Positions 9,289-17,420 are shown, counted from the stretch's first letter. The stretch: 64,000 bases of DNA from Candidatus Uhrbacteria bacterium (GCA_018664485.1 JABJOE010000005.1:1-64000), one strand, 5' to 3'. Notes: generated by a model not told the origin, from the sequence alone. A program made the numbers and translations.

Positions 9289-9313
9289 ACACGGTAAATA
9301 TTACCGTGTTTTT
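9287..9313 (+). terminator. hairpin plus T-run overlapping a promoter
   Basis: An 11-bp perfect stem (AAACACGGTAA / TTACCGTGTTT, 3-nt loop) is followed by further Ts. It probably terminates the tpiA-TPR transcript, but it overlaps the -10 box and start region of the cassette promoter, so it could also attenuate the MopE-type gene. Confidence 0.6.
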
Positions 9314-9419
9314 GCTTGACGCTGTGGAGCGAGCACCAGGCAACAACACACAACACAAACACAAAGACACAAACCCCAACCTTCTCGCGATGCCTGGTAG
9401 CGAGAAAGGAAGACCTGAC

Positions 9420-11666
9420 ATGACCTCACCTCGTATTTCTGCACTTTTTACTCTTTTGGCCCTTTCTGGTTGCTACCCGGAACTAGCTTTTACCGATAAG
9501 GTTTTTGACACTGGTGTCATCGACATCGGTGGAGACACCGGAGACACTGCAGTACAGTGTCAGTTCAACGCTGACAACGACGGCGACGGCTTCGCACATG
9601 GCGATCTCGACACCGACGGCGACAACTTCGGGGATGAGACGGGCCAGGTTGCAGTCTGGGATGACTGTGGCAAGGATCTCTCTTCAGGTAGTTTCCACCA
9701 AGTCACTGGCGAGCTTGCAGCCGAGACCGACTGTGATGATGAGGACAGCCTCATTCATCCGGATGCAGAGGAAATCTGCGATACCGTAGACAACGACTGC
9801 GATGGCGAGGCTGACAACGACGCCACGGATTCGAAAGCCTGGTACGCTGACAACGACGGCGATGGCTTCGGCGCCGAGGCCGGTGATCCCATGTACGCAT
9901 GTGACGCGTCTGAAGGTTGGTCCGTAAGCAATGCGGACTGCGACGATACGGACGCGAGCATCAACGATGATGCTACTGAGATCTGCGACGGAATCGACAA
10001 TGACTGCGATGGTCTTGTCGACGACGAAGATTCGAGTATCGACTCGGATTCGCAGACTACCTGGTACGTCGACGATGATGGCGATACCTACGGAGACGCA
10101 GATAGCGGCACTCAGCAGGCCTGCGAGGAGCCCACTGGCTACTCGGTGAACAGCACTGACTGTGACGACGCCGACTACTACATAAACCCTGGAGTAGCAG
10201 AGGATTGCTCCAACGATGTCGACGACGACTGCGACGGCAATATCGATGCAACGGAGTGGCGCTACGATGGCGACGGTGATGGATTTCCTGATCCGGATGT
10301 CACGAGTACCGAGTGTGCGGCACCGACAGACTATGTCGATCCGGATCTCGACAGCGACGGCAACATTGATGCAGATGAGGAGGACTGCGACGATGCCGAT
10401 GCCACCAGCTACCCTTACGCCGACGAGTATTGCGACGGCACGGATCACGACTGCGATGGCGATGTCAACGAGTACGACAGCGTGGATGCGTCGACCTGGT
10501 ATCTCGATAGCGATGGCGATGGCTATGGCAATGACTCGGCTTCTACCGCATCATGCTCAGGGCCTTCTGGCTATGAGCCTGTGGGCGGCGACTGTGATGA
10601 CACTGACTCTTCCATCAACCCTGGGGCAACCGAGGGCGTGGGTGACGAGGTCGACTCCGACTGTGACGGTGCAGAAGAGTGCTACAGCGACGATGACGGT
10701 GACACCTATGGCAGTACGTCAACTTCTGCCTCAACCGATATCGACTGTGGAGACAGCGGAGAGGCAACCAATGATGAGGACTGCGATGACACCGACTCGA
10801 GTATCTACCCTGGTGCCGTAGAGCACTGTGATGACGAAGACGAGGACTGCGATGGAGTGATCGACAACGACACCATCGACGGTGATACCTACTACGCCGA
10901 TGCCGACGCTGATGGCTACTGCGACCCGGACGAGTCCATCGTGGCATGTTCTGGCGACGAGCCTAGCGGAACGGTCCCTGAAGCGGATTGTGACGTCGAC
11001 GGTGGAGGCACCTTTGACGCAGATGAGGAGGACTGCGAGGACGACATCTCTTTCGTCAATCCGGGCGAAAGTGCAAACCCGTATTCCGCTTGGGACGCGG
11101 ATTGCGACGGCAACTGGGATAGGGCGGGGAAGACGGTGTCGACAGATGCCGGATCGTTCACCTACGACTCAGCAGCGGTCAATCTCTTTGGCGACGAAGT
11201 GGGGGACTCGACTTTCGAGTATGGTTCAACTAACTGGGGTGTGTATGTCAGCTCTTACGGTCTGACCACGGTGACGGTGTCTGATGTGACTTTCACATCT
11301 TACCCGTCGGCAGATACTTACCCTACGGTAGAGCTGCTCAACCCCAGCTCAGGTTCTGGCATCGACAACGAGGCGCTCATCTCGACGGGCTTCTCGGTCA
11401 CCTCAGGTCTCGATTACGCAGTGTGCGTTGTCGTGGTCAATGATGGTGTCGACAATCAGGGTATGCGGCTTTGGACCGCGACTGAGTACGATGCTGGTGG
11501 CGATTATCTGGGAAACTGGACGGTCGTTGCAGGTACCGAGAACTACTACTGTGGAGCCTGGACTGCAGGCTCCACGACCACGGAGTATATCGTGGTCGCT
11601 TCCGGCAACTGGACTTCCACTGCTGGAGCCTTCACTCACATCGCTGTGGGAGAGGGCAGTCTCTAG
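9420..11666 (+). CDS. giant lipoprotein with MopE-type metal-binding repeats (paralogue 1)
   Basis: 748 aa from the ATG at 9420, preceded by a GAAAGGAAG Shine-Dalgarno site. An earlier in-frame TTG lies within the promoter and is rejected. A lipoprotein signal ends in LLALSGC. About residues 60-590 hold repeated Asp/Cys units of the form DCDDxDxxIxPxAxEICDGxDNDCDG, the 'putative metal-binding motif' family named after MopE. The aspartates are spaced as in calcium-binding loops and the paired cysteines probably form disulfides. The last ~150 residues are a beta-rich domain shared with the next gene (FGDEVGDSTFE, VNDGVDNQGMRLWT, SGNWTS). Very GC-rich against its neighbours; its repeat type is typical of Myxococcota. 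Role unknown, probably surface adhesion or metal binding. Confidence 0.8.
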   Translation: MTSPRISALFTLLALSGCYPELAFTDKVFDTGVIDIGGDTGDTAVQCQFNADNDGDGFAHGDLDTDGDNFGDETGQVAVWDDCGKDLSSGSFHQVTGELAAETDCDDEDSLIHPDAEEICDTVDNDCDGEADNDATDSKAWYADNDGDGFGAEAGDPMYACDASEGWSVSNADCDDTDASINDDATEICDGIDNDCDGLVDDEDSSIDSDSQTTWYVDDDGDTYGDADSGTQQACEEPTGYSVNSTDCDDADYYINPGVAEDCSNDVDDDCDGNIDATEWRYDGDGDGFPDPDVTSTECAAPTDYVDPDLDSDGNIDADEEDCDDADATSYPYADEYCDGTDHDCDGDVNEYDSVDASTWYLDSDGDGYGNDSASTASCSGPSGYEPVGGDCDDTDSSINPGATEGVGDEVDSDCDGAEECYSDDDGDTYGSTSTSASTDIDCGDSGEATNDEDCDDTDSSIYPGAVEHCDDEDEDCDGVIDNDTIDGDTYYADADADGYCDPDESIVACSGDEPSGTVPEADCDVDGGGTFDADEEDCEDDISFVNPGESANPYSAWDADCDGNWDRAGKTVSTDAGSFTYDSAAVNLFGDEVGDSTFEYGSTNWGVYVSSYGLTTVTVSDVTFTSYPSADTYPTVELLNPSSGSGIDNEALISTGFSVTSGLDYAVCVVVVNDGVDNQGMRLWTATEYDAGGDYLGNWTVVAGTENYYCGAWTAGSTTTEYIVVASGNWTSTAGAFTHIAVGEGSL

Positions 11667-11799
11667 CTCACAGAGAGCTGGGGGATACTTCAAAGTGAGC
11701 GGCGAGTAGAGACCTGGTTTACTAGGTGGTATTACCTTGCCACAGGGGAATATTGTCCCTGTTGTGAGATAACCTATACTCGTTGTTCGTACGACTACT

Positions 11800-11857
11800 A
11801 AGCCGGCTCATCTCAATCCTTCGGGGATGAGTGAGCCGGCTTCTATGTATGCTTTTT
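11800..11857 (+). terminator. terminator after MopE-type gene 1
   Basis: AAGCCGGCTCA pairs with its near-complement around a TTCG tetraloop at about 11820, and a run of six Ts follows at 11852-11857. It lies just upstream of the next cassette promoter. Confidence 0.8.
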
Positions 11858-11876
11858 TGATTCTGAACATCGGGGG

Positions 11877-11905
11877 TTGACAAAACCGCTATTTTTTGGT
11901 AAAAA
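11877..11905 (+). promoter_or_regulatory. promoter of MopE-type lipoprotein gene 2
   Basis: TTGACA (11877-11882), 17-bp spacer, TAAAAA (11900-11905) with TGG extended -10. The 5' sequence TTGACAAAA and the T-rich spacer match the other cassette promoters. Leader about 100 nt. Confidence 0.75.
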
Positions 11906-12015
11906 GCAGCGTAAAAGTTAGAGTTTTTGGCTGACGTTTGTGTAAATAAACGCCAGGTTACAACTTTCAAACAAGACGTTCTCTAATCCTGGATAGAGAA
12001 TGCGGAGGGGACCTC

Positions 12016-14652
12016 ATGAATTACGCTTATTTGCGTATTTTCATCATGACGCTGGCCTTGCTCGTCGCTGGTTGCGGGGACAAGCCTTCGTCTGGTGACA
12101 GCGGCGGCGACACCGCTGTCGAGGATGCAGACGGCGACGGCTTCACGGCCGACGACGACTGCGACGACGGCGACGCGAGTGTCTATCCTGGCGCGACGGA
12201 AGTCTGCGACGGGCGCGACAACAACTGCGACGACGAGATCGATGAGGATGTCGAAACCACCTTCTACGCGGACGCCGACGAAGACGGCTACGGCAATGCG
12301 GAAAATCCCATCGACGACTGCTCGATGCCTTCGGGCTACGTGTCTGACGCGAGGGACTGCGATGACGGCGATGTGAACATTCACCCCGGCGCGGCGGAAG
12401 TCTGCAATGACGCCGACGACAACTGTGACGGCGCGATCGACGAAGGAGTGTCGACGACCTACTATGCCGACTATGACGGAGATGGCTACGGCGATGTCAC
12501 GGATACTCGCGATGCTTGTGGGACGGCCCCTTCGGGGTTCACCACGGATAGCGATGACTGCGACGACACCAACGCCGACATCAACCCGGCAGCTGACGAG
12601 ATCTGTGACGAGATCGACAACAACTGCAGTGGCGACATCGACCTCGATGACCCGTTGCTGGATAGGAGCGTCACTACCACCTACTACGTCGATCTTGACG
12701 GCGATGGTTTCGGAGATCCGGGTGCCAGCGGTGAGTACACCTGTGGTGGAATCTCAGGCTACGTCCTTGACGACACCGACTGCGACGACTCGGATTCTGC
12801 GATCAACCCTCATGCCGCGGAAACGTGGTACGACGGGATCGACCAGGACTGTGACGGCCTGTCCGACTACGACTCGGACTACGACGGAGAAGACTCCGAC
12901 TCCTACGGCGGACTCGACTGCGACGACTCGGATTCTGCGATCAACACCGGCGCCAGCGAGACCTGGTATGACGGCGTTGACCAGAACTGTGACAGTCTCA
13001 GCGACTACGATCAGGACGGCGACGGCTACGACTCCGACGCATACAGTGGACTCGACTGCGACGACACGGACTATGACGTCAGCCCCATCGGCACGGAGAC
13101 GTGGTACGACGGGATTGACGGAGACTGTGACGGCGCAAGCGACTACGACCAGGACGGCGACGGCTACGACACCGATGTCTATGGCGGAACCGACTGTGAT
13201 GACGAGGACGCGTTGGTCAACACTGACGCTACCGAAATCTGGTATGACGGTATCGACCAGGACTGTGATGGTGGCAGCGACTACGACCAGGACGGCGACG
13301 GAGAGTCCCTCGAGGGCTACGGCGACTACGACTGCGACGACATGGATGCATCGATCTACACCGGCGCCACTGACACGTGGTATGACGGGGTAGACAGCAA
13401 CTGTGACGGCGCATCGGACTACGACGCCGATGCTGACGGCTTCGATCATGACTCCTACGGCGGAGACGACTGCGACGACACGGACTCTGCGGTCAACACC
13501 GGCGCCACTGACACGTGGTATGACGGGGTAGACAGCAACTGTGACGGCGCATCGGACTACGACCAGGACGCAGACGGCTACGACTCCGACGCATACGGCG
13601 GGAGTGATTGTGATGACAGGAATTCGTCGATCAGTCCTGCAGCCACGGAGACGGCGGGTGATGAGATCGACAGCGACTGCGACGGCGGCGAGATCTGCCT
13701 TGTGGACGCTGACGGCGACGGCTACACCGACGGCATCTCGACGGTCACGTCTTCGGACGATGACTGTGCAGACTCAGGCGAGGGGAGCGCAAGTGACCCC
13801 ACCGGAGACTGTGATGACGCGGATGCCTCCATCAATCCGGGCGAAACGGAGACCTGCGACGGCACCGACAACAACTGCTCTGGCGACGAATCCGATGCAC
13901 CGGGTACGGCGACATTCTATGCGGACTACGATGGTGATGGCTACGGCGACTCGAGCGCAAGCACGACCGCCTGTACTGTCCCGTCTGGATACGTGACGGA
14001 TGACACCGACTGCAACGACGAGGTCGACTTCGTCAATCCCGGCGAAAGCGCAAACCCGTATTCCACATGGGACGCGGACTGCGACGGTGTCTGGGACAAG
14101 GCGAACGAAGCGGTCACGACCACGGGAGGTCCGTTCATCTTCGACAGTTCGTCCAACAACCTCTTCGGAGACCCGGACCGTGATTCGACCTTCGAGTCTG
14201 GCTACACCAGCTGGACTTCGTACGTTGGTAGTACGACTGTGGGTGGCGTGGTAGACATGACCTATGTCACTTACCCATCATCCGAGATCTACCCTTCGCT
14301 TGAGCTGCCCAATCCGAGTATCGGTGTGGGTATCGTCAACGAGGCGTTCATCTCACCGACCTTCCCGGTCGTTTCAGGCACTGACTATGCGGTCTGCATG
14401 GTTGCGGTCAACGACACCCCAGATAATCAGGGTATGCGGATCTTTACGCAGACTGATTACGATGGCGGAGGATCGTCCATCGCCAACGTGACGGTGCTCG
14501 CTTATTCGGAGCAGTACGTCTGTGGTAGCTGGACCGCGCTTGCTACGGCCAACGAAGCTGTGGTCATTGCAGCAGGGAACTGGACCGGAAACCCGGGCTA
14601 CGGCACACACATCGGTGTGGGGGCTGGAGCGATCATTGCTGGGATTGAGTAG
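12016..14652 (+). CDS. giant lipoprotein with MopE-type repeats (paralogue 2)
   Basis: 878 aa. The ATG at 12016 has a strong GGAGGGGA site 6 nt upstream; an internal ATG at 12046 would also leave a lipobox (ALLVAGC). The body is almost wholly MopE-type Asp/Cys repeats. A central block has a 46-aa period (ATDTWYDGVDSNCDGASDYD...), and 13358-13425 is identical to 13496-13563. The C-terminal ~150 residues match the end of the preceding lipoprotein (NNLFGDPDRDSTFE, VNDTPDNQGMRIFT, AAGNWTG). GC-rich codons (GAC, GGC) dominate. Probably a tethered, metal-stabilised surface fibre; the ligand is unknown. Confidence 0.8.
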   Translation: MNYAYLRIFIMTLALLVAGCGDKPSSGDSGGDTAVEDADGDGFTADDDCDDGDASVYPGATEVCDGRDNNCDDEIDEDVETTFYADADEDGYGNAENPIDDCSMPSGYVSDARDCDDGDVNIHPGAAEVCNDADDNCDGAIDEGVSTTYYADYDGDGYGDVTDTRDACGTAPSGFTTDSDDCDDTNADINPAADEICDEIDNNCSGDIDLDDPLLDRSVTTTYYVDLDGDGFGDPGASGEYTCGGISGYVLDDTDCDDSDSAINPHAAETWYDGIDQDCDGLSDYDSDYDGEDSDSYGGLDCDDSDSAINTGASETWYDGVDQNCDSLSDYDQDGDGYDSDAYSGLDCDDTDYDVSPIGTETWYDGIDGDCDGASDYDQDGDGYDTDVYGGTDCDDEDALVNTDATEIWYDGIDQDCDGGSDYDQDGDGESLEGYGDYDCDDMDASIYTGATDTWYDGVDSNCDGASDYDADADGFDHDSYGGDDCDDTDSAVNTGATDTWYDGVDSNCDGASDYDQDADGYDSDAYGGSDCDDRNSSISPAATETAGDEIDSDCDGGEICLVDADGDGYTDGISTVTSSDDDCADSGEGSASDPTGDCDDADASINPGETETCDGTDNNCSGDESDAPGTATFYADYDGDGYGDSSASTTACTVPSGYVTDDTDCNDEVDFVNPGESANPYSTWDADCDGVWDKANEAVTTTGGPFIFDSSSNNLFGDPDRDSTFESGYTSWTSYVGSTTVGGVVDMTYVTYPSSEIYPSLELPNPSIGVGIVNEAFISPTFPVVSGTDYAVCMVAVNDTPDNQGMRIFTQTDYDGGGSSIANVTVLAYSEQYVCGSWTALATANEAVVIAAGNWTGNPGYGTHIGVGAGAIIAGIE

Positions 14653-14678
14653 CCTGACTTGGCTGCCATGAACAACTC

Positions 14679-14725
14679 GGCCCTGTGCTGACCAAACCTC
14701 TCTGAGGGGCGGTCGGTGCGGGGCC
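14679..14725 (+). terminator. GC-rich hairpin after MopE-type gene 2
   Basis: GGCCC...CTGACC pairs with GGTCGG...GGGCC, with an inner CCTC-TCT-GAGG hairpin. It lies between the cassette stop and the rpmG promoter; the following T-run is weak. Confidence 0.6.
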
Positions 14726-14737
14726 TTCGTGCATCTA

Positions 14738-14766
14738 TTGACAAAAATGGCCTTTTTAGATATTAT
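14738..14766 (+). promoter_or_regulatory. rpmG promoter
   Basis: TTGACA (14738-14743), 17 bp, TATTAT (14761-14766). The leader to the ATG at 14794 is about 20 nt. The same TTGACAAAA start is seen at the cassette promoters. Confidence 0.8.
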
Positions 14767-14793
14767 CTCGACGTAGAAAATATCATATTGTTT

Positions 14794-14949
14794 ATGTCTC
14801 AGGACAACGCTATTAAACTTGAATGTACTACTTGTAAGACGGCAAACTACCGCTCACGCAAGAATAAAAAGATGATAAAGGATCGTCTTGAGCTGAAGAA
14901 GCATTGCCGAACATGTGCTAAGCACGTAGTTCACAAGGAATCAAAGTAA
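14794..14949 (+). CDS. rpmG: 50S ribosomal protein L33
   Basis: 51-aa L33 from the ATG at 14794; upstream in-frame starts lie before or inside the promoter. It carries both cysteine pairs of the zinc-binding form (CTTCKT and CRTCAKH), so it is the C+ type, and the basic core NYRSRKNKKMI. It stands alone between a MopE-type cassette and the tRNA cluster, with its own promoter and terminator. Confidence 0.95.
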   Translation: MSQDNAIKLECTTCKTANYRSRKNKKMIKDRLELKKHCRTCAKHVVHKESK

Positions 14950-14950
14950 G

Positions 14951-14974
14951 AAAAGCGCCCGAAAGGGTGTTTTT
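14951..14974 (+). terminator. rpmG terminator
   Basis: AAAGCGCCC-GAAA-GGGTGTTTTT: short GC stem with a GAAA tetraloop and T-run right after the rpmG stop. Confidence 0.85.
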
Positions 14975-15091
14975 CTGTTTATTGGGTTTTTAAGCTTGAA
15001 CATGGTACATAGACTATTTTGGACTATTGGGGAGTTTCACTTGCCAAAAAACTGATTATTGTATACAATTTTCGCGCAAAGTGTTACCTAT

Positions 15092-15167
15092 GCCGGGATA
15101 GCTCAGTTGGTAGAGCAACGGTTTTGTAAACCGTAGGTCACGGGTTCAAGTCCCGTTCCCGGCTCCA
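15092..15167 (+). tRNA. tRNA-Thr (TGT)
   Basis: Complete cloverleaf: acceptor GCCGGGA/TCCCGGC, D-arm GCTCAGTTGGTAGAGC, anticodon loop TTTGTAA reading TGT, T-arm CGGGTTCAAGTCCCG, discriminator T and encoded CCA. It is followed directly by hairpin element R1. Confidence 0.97.
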
Positions 15168-15303
15168 TTGATTCCTGAGACTTGGTCTTTTCTCCTGATA
15201 CGTTGTTGTGACTACGGTCCTCGACGTCGTACAGTAAGTACGACTTTCTACGGTCCTCGCCACGCCTTGTAGCAGAAGAAAATACCTGCGTCCCAGGAAT
15301 CAA
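15168..15303 (+). ncRNA. tRNA-linked long hairpin RNA element, copy R1
   Basis: Starts on the base after the tRNA-Thr CCA. P1 pairs 15170-15181 with 15290-15301. P2 pairs 15184-15201 with 15269-15286, an 18-bp stem with three single mismatches. The tip is GTCGTAC-AGTAA-GTACGAC (15226-15244). Two identical dodecamers, CTACGGTCCTCG at 15212-15223 and 15248-15259, face each other across an internal loop. A second copy (R2, 15697-15832) keeps the loop motifs while its stems differ by paired changes. No T-run follows, so it is not a simple terminator. No known RNA family recognised. Confidence 0.65.
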
Positions 15304-15620
15304 AAACATGTGCAATGCGCGCGATAGTAAATATATCTTTGAACCTCGCTGAGCCTAGCATGAAAATAAATCAGCTGCGTCTCAGAAATCAAAAATACAT
15401 GATGCGTAAATGATATGCGGTCCAATTTGGTACTTTGCACCTTATAATCGGTACTATATTCTACGGCACTTTTCACGCCTTGAATCAGAGCAAAAATACC
15501 GACGTATAAGAAAGCGAAAACATATTGCATCAAACAGAGAACGCATGTAGAAAAAATGATTAAGTTTCATTTGGCCTGGTGGGTAAGCGAAACGATTGGG
15601 TGGCAAAATACAAGAATATT
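15304..15620. other. spacer with decayed pieces of the hairpin element
   Basis: No gene is supported here. About 15373-15405 resembles the 3' end of R1 (CTGCGTCTCAGAAATCAAAA). About 15463-15503 resembles its 3' half (CACGCCTTGAATCAGAGCAA, then AAATACCG). These look like degraded copies, suggesting repeated local duplication of the element. Confidence 0.45.
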
Positions 15621-15696
15621 GCCGTTGTAGCTCAGTTGGTAGAGCGCATCCATGGTAAGGATGAGGTCTCGGGTTCAAATCCCGACAACGGCTCCA
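15621..15696 (+). tRNA. tRNA-Thr (GGT)
   Basis: Acceptor GCCGTTG/CAACGGC, D-arm GCTCAGTTGGTAGAGC, anticodon stem CATCC/GGATG with loop ATGGTAA reading GGT, T-arm CGGGTTCAAATCCCG, discriminator T and encoded CCA. Followed directly by element R2. Confidence 0.96.
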
Positions 15697-15832
15697 TAGA
15701 TTTTTAATACTTGGTCTTTTATCCCGATACTGTGTTGTGACTACGGTCCTCGACGTCGTACAGTGAGTACGACTTACTACTGTCCTCGTCACGCCTTGTA
15801 TCAGAATAAAATACCAGCGTCTTAAAAACCGA
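15697..15832 (+). ncRNA. tRNA-linked long hairpin RNA element, copy R2
   Basis: Same length and architecture as R1. P1 pairs 15699-15710 with 15819-15830, and P2 pairs 15713-15730 with 15798-15815. The tip is GTCGTAC-AGTGA-GTACGAC. The loop motifs are CTACGGTCCTCG (15741-15752) and CTACTGTCCTCG (15777-15788). Against R1 the P1 stem changes from a CCTGAGAC-type to a TTTAATAC-type sequence with matching changes on the other strand, and P2 has a C-G to A-U exchange. This supports a conserved RNA fold. Confidence 0.65.
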
Positions 15833-15862
15833 AATCAGTTACGCAGGAGAAAAACATAAAAT

Positions 15863-15947
15863 GGGTCGGTACCGAAGCGGTCAAACGGGGCAGGCTGTAA
15901 ACCTGCTGGCTATGCCTTCGCTGGTTCGAGTCCAGCCCGGCCCACCA
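15863..15947 (+). tRNA. tRNA-Tyr (GTA)
   Basis: Class II tRNA of 85 nt with a long variable arm. Acceptor GGGTCGG/CCGGCCC (one G-U pair), anticodon stem GCAGG/CCTGC with loop CTGTAAA reading GTA, T-arm GCTGGTTCGAGTCCAGC, discriminator A and encoded CCA. Confidence 0.95.
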
Positions 15948-15949
15948 CA

Positions 15950-16078
15950 AAAATCCTGAACTAGGCTATTTTCAACTCACGGGTCCCGACAGACTTCCTC
16001 AATGTACGTATAAGTACATCTCGTCGTCTACCACCCGTTCATTGAAACTATCACTAGTTCAGGGTTTTTTTTGTTTAC
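15950..16078 (+). terminator. long hairpin (R3) with T-run after tRNA-Tyr
   Basis: AAAAATCCTGAACTA pairs with TAGTTCAGGGTTTTT, enclosing further paired segments (CACGGGT/ACCCGTT, and a GTAC...GTAC tip at about 16003-16016). It ends in eight Ts, so it probably ends the tRNA transcript. Its shape recalls R1 and R2, but the sequence similarity is weak. Confidence 0.65.
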
Positions 16079-16240
16079 TAGATTCTTCTACCTTCCCGCT
16101 AAGCTGGACCGCTTGTTCATTGAAGCTATCACAGATTCAGAGTGTTTTTTGTTTAAGATCTTTCAAGATAATAACTTCTATTCAAGACGTTATTTTTTTA
16201 TCCCATAGAAACTTGATTTGAGTCGTTTGTTAAGCTATTC
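16079..16240. other. spacer with a partial repeat of the R3 3' half
   Basis: About 16110-16157 (GTTCATTGAAGCTATCAC, then a T-run) repeats the 3' half of R3 (GTTCATTGAAACTATCAC, then a T-run). No matching 5' half is apparent. No gene is supported. Confidence 0.45.
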
Positions 16241-16269
16241 TTGACAAAAGCGATACTGCGTGGTAATTT
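16241..16269 (+). promoter_or_regulatory. promoter of cassette gene 16424-17362
   Basis: TTGACA (16241-16246), 17-bp spacer, TAATTT (16264-16269), TGG extended -10. Leader about 150 nt. Confidence 0.75.
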
Positions 16270-16423
16270 ATTGCGTTCTTTCGGAAGAATTTTGTCTTTA
16301 GAACATTTCAGATTGTAAGTCTGTGATGTTTTGGGGATAATCCTCAATGATACTTTCAGGGTTCGTAAATCGAACTACTGACTCACACGATCATTCTGAT
16401 CGACACCCACCTACGAGGCCACT

Positions 16424-17362
16424 ATGGACACTCGCATGATTAACAGTCTGACGTACGACGAAACCAAGTCGCTTGCAGCCTACGACGACGAGAATCCGAA
16501 TGCGCGGCAGCGCGATCGAAGAGCTCATATCATTAGCATTCGTGCCATGGCACGGAAAGCCCGTAGGAAAAGGGGCTTGAGGTTACCGGCTGTGCGTCGA
16601 CTTACTCCTCGACAAGGTCGTGATATGTGGCTCAGCGTTCCGACGCAAGACCATACATCCGATCCAGATCTCTTCGAGCATATGGAGGGCAGGGCATACT
16701 GTGGACCGCGGATTGCTCACGCAATGAGCTACCAGTACCCAGAATCCGACTTCGACAGAACCAACGGCCTAGTGTCTACTCGCACACGTTGTGACCACGA
16801 TGGCGCCGTTCCTGGTCGGCGGATGGCCGATGAGGAGATTGATTATGATAGGCTCTTGCTGGATGCTCAGTCACGTGCTTGCGTGGCGTTGAACAATGGC
16901 GAGTGTGAGTACAACCGGTCTCATGATGTGAGTTTGTATGTCGGCGGTGAGCATGTTCGGGTAACAAGCTGGCGAAGCCGAGATAACGGCGCACTGAACA
17001 TCTTTGCATACAGCAAGTGGCTGGATGAGTTGGTGATCGACCGTGTGGCGACTAGAGCAATGGCGGACGATGTATTCGTTCCGAGGCACGTACTCCTTGC
17101 GAGTCATACCAGTTTTCTTGGAGCCACAAATTTCGATACGTGGTGGCTGAGCAGCATGGCAAAAAGGCATGGGTACAAAGATCCTGATGGATACGCGGGT
17201 CTATATGTTGAAGAGTTAATGCCCGAGGTGATGTACGCACGCCCAGATCCTCGAAATTGGCGAAAGGGCCGTTCGTCCGCTCGCTTGAAACGAGATGATG
17301 AAGTTGAGGGTGACGTGTCTGCGACGCTCACCCAAGAGGCTACCGAGTGTGCTCCTCTGTGA
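16424..17362 (+). CDS. orphan GC-rich cassette gene, 312 aa
   Basis: I do not recognise a family. The protein is soluble-looking with no signal peptide. The N-terminal ~50 residues are rich in Arg (RQRDRRAHIISIRAMARKARRKRGLRLP), suggesting nucleic-acid or acidic-partner binding. The centre has scattered Cys, His and Trp, and the C-terminus is low-complexity (RLKRDDEVEGDVSATLTQ). The ATG at 16424 has a GAGG site 7-8 nt upstream. It has its own promoter and a hairpin after the stop. Codon use is much GC-richer than in the flanking RRM and rpmG genes. Confidence 0.7.
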   Translation: MDTRMINSLTYDETKSLAAYDDENPNARQRDRRAHIISIRAMARKARRKRGLRLPAVRRLTPRQGRDMWLSVPTQDHTSDPDLFEHMEGRAYCGPRIAHAMSYQYPESDFDRTNGLVSTRTRCDHDGAVPGRRMADEEIDYDRLLLDAQSRACVALNNGECEYNRSHDVSLYVGGEHVRVTSWRSRDNGALNIFAYSKWLDELVIDRVATRAMADDVFVPRHVLLASHTSFLGATNFDTWWLSSMAKRHGYKDPDGYAGLYVEELMPEVMYARPDPRNWRKGRSSARLKRDDEVEGDVSATLTQEATECAPL

Positions 17363-17384
17363 GCTCGTGAAGCACTACCACTCC

Positions 17385-17420
17385 GCGCGCGTCGTTCCAT
17401 ACTCGGGACGACGCGCTCTG
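17385..17420 (+). terminator. hairpin after cassette gene
   Basis: GCGCGTCGT (17387-17395) pairs perfectly with ACGACGCGC (17408-17416). No clear T-run follows, so termination efficiency is uncertain. Confidence 0.5.

Noticed and set aside
9279..9419. Upstream extension of MopE-type gene 1 to TTG 9279
   Set aside because: That codon lies within the promoter spacer and -10; the ATG at 9420 has a Shine-Dalgarno site and begins a lipoprotein signal.
9684..10448. 254-aa antisense frame across MopE-type gene 1
   Set aside because: Val/Ile-rich shadow of GAC/GGC-repeat codons; the sense frame has a signal peptide, Shine-Dalgarno site and coherent repeats.
12407..13393. 328-aa frame in another phase of MopE-type gene 2
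   Set aside because: Thr/Met/Arg low-complexity product caused by the same repeat DNA; no start signals.
12754..13449. 231-aa antisense frame in MopE-type gene 2
   Set aside because: Repeat shadow, as above.
15168..15303. R1 as a plain Rho-independent terminator
   Set aside because: No T-run on either side, and the conserved facing loop motifs go beyond what a terminator needs.
15103..15315. Minus-strand frame over tRNA-Thr (contains GLEPVTYGLQNRC)
   Set aside because: This peptide is a well-known artefact of translating the antisense strand of tRNA genes.
15454..15792. Minus-strand frame over the second tRNA-Thr (CRDLNPRPHPYHGCALPTELQ)
   Set aside because: Same tRNA-antisense artefact; it also overlaps the structured RNA element.
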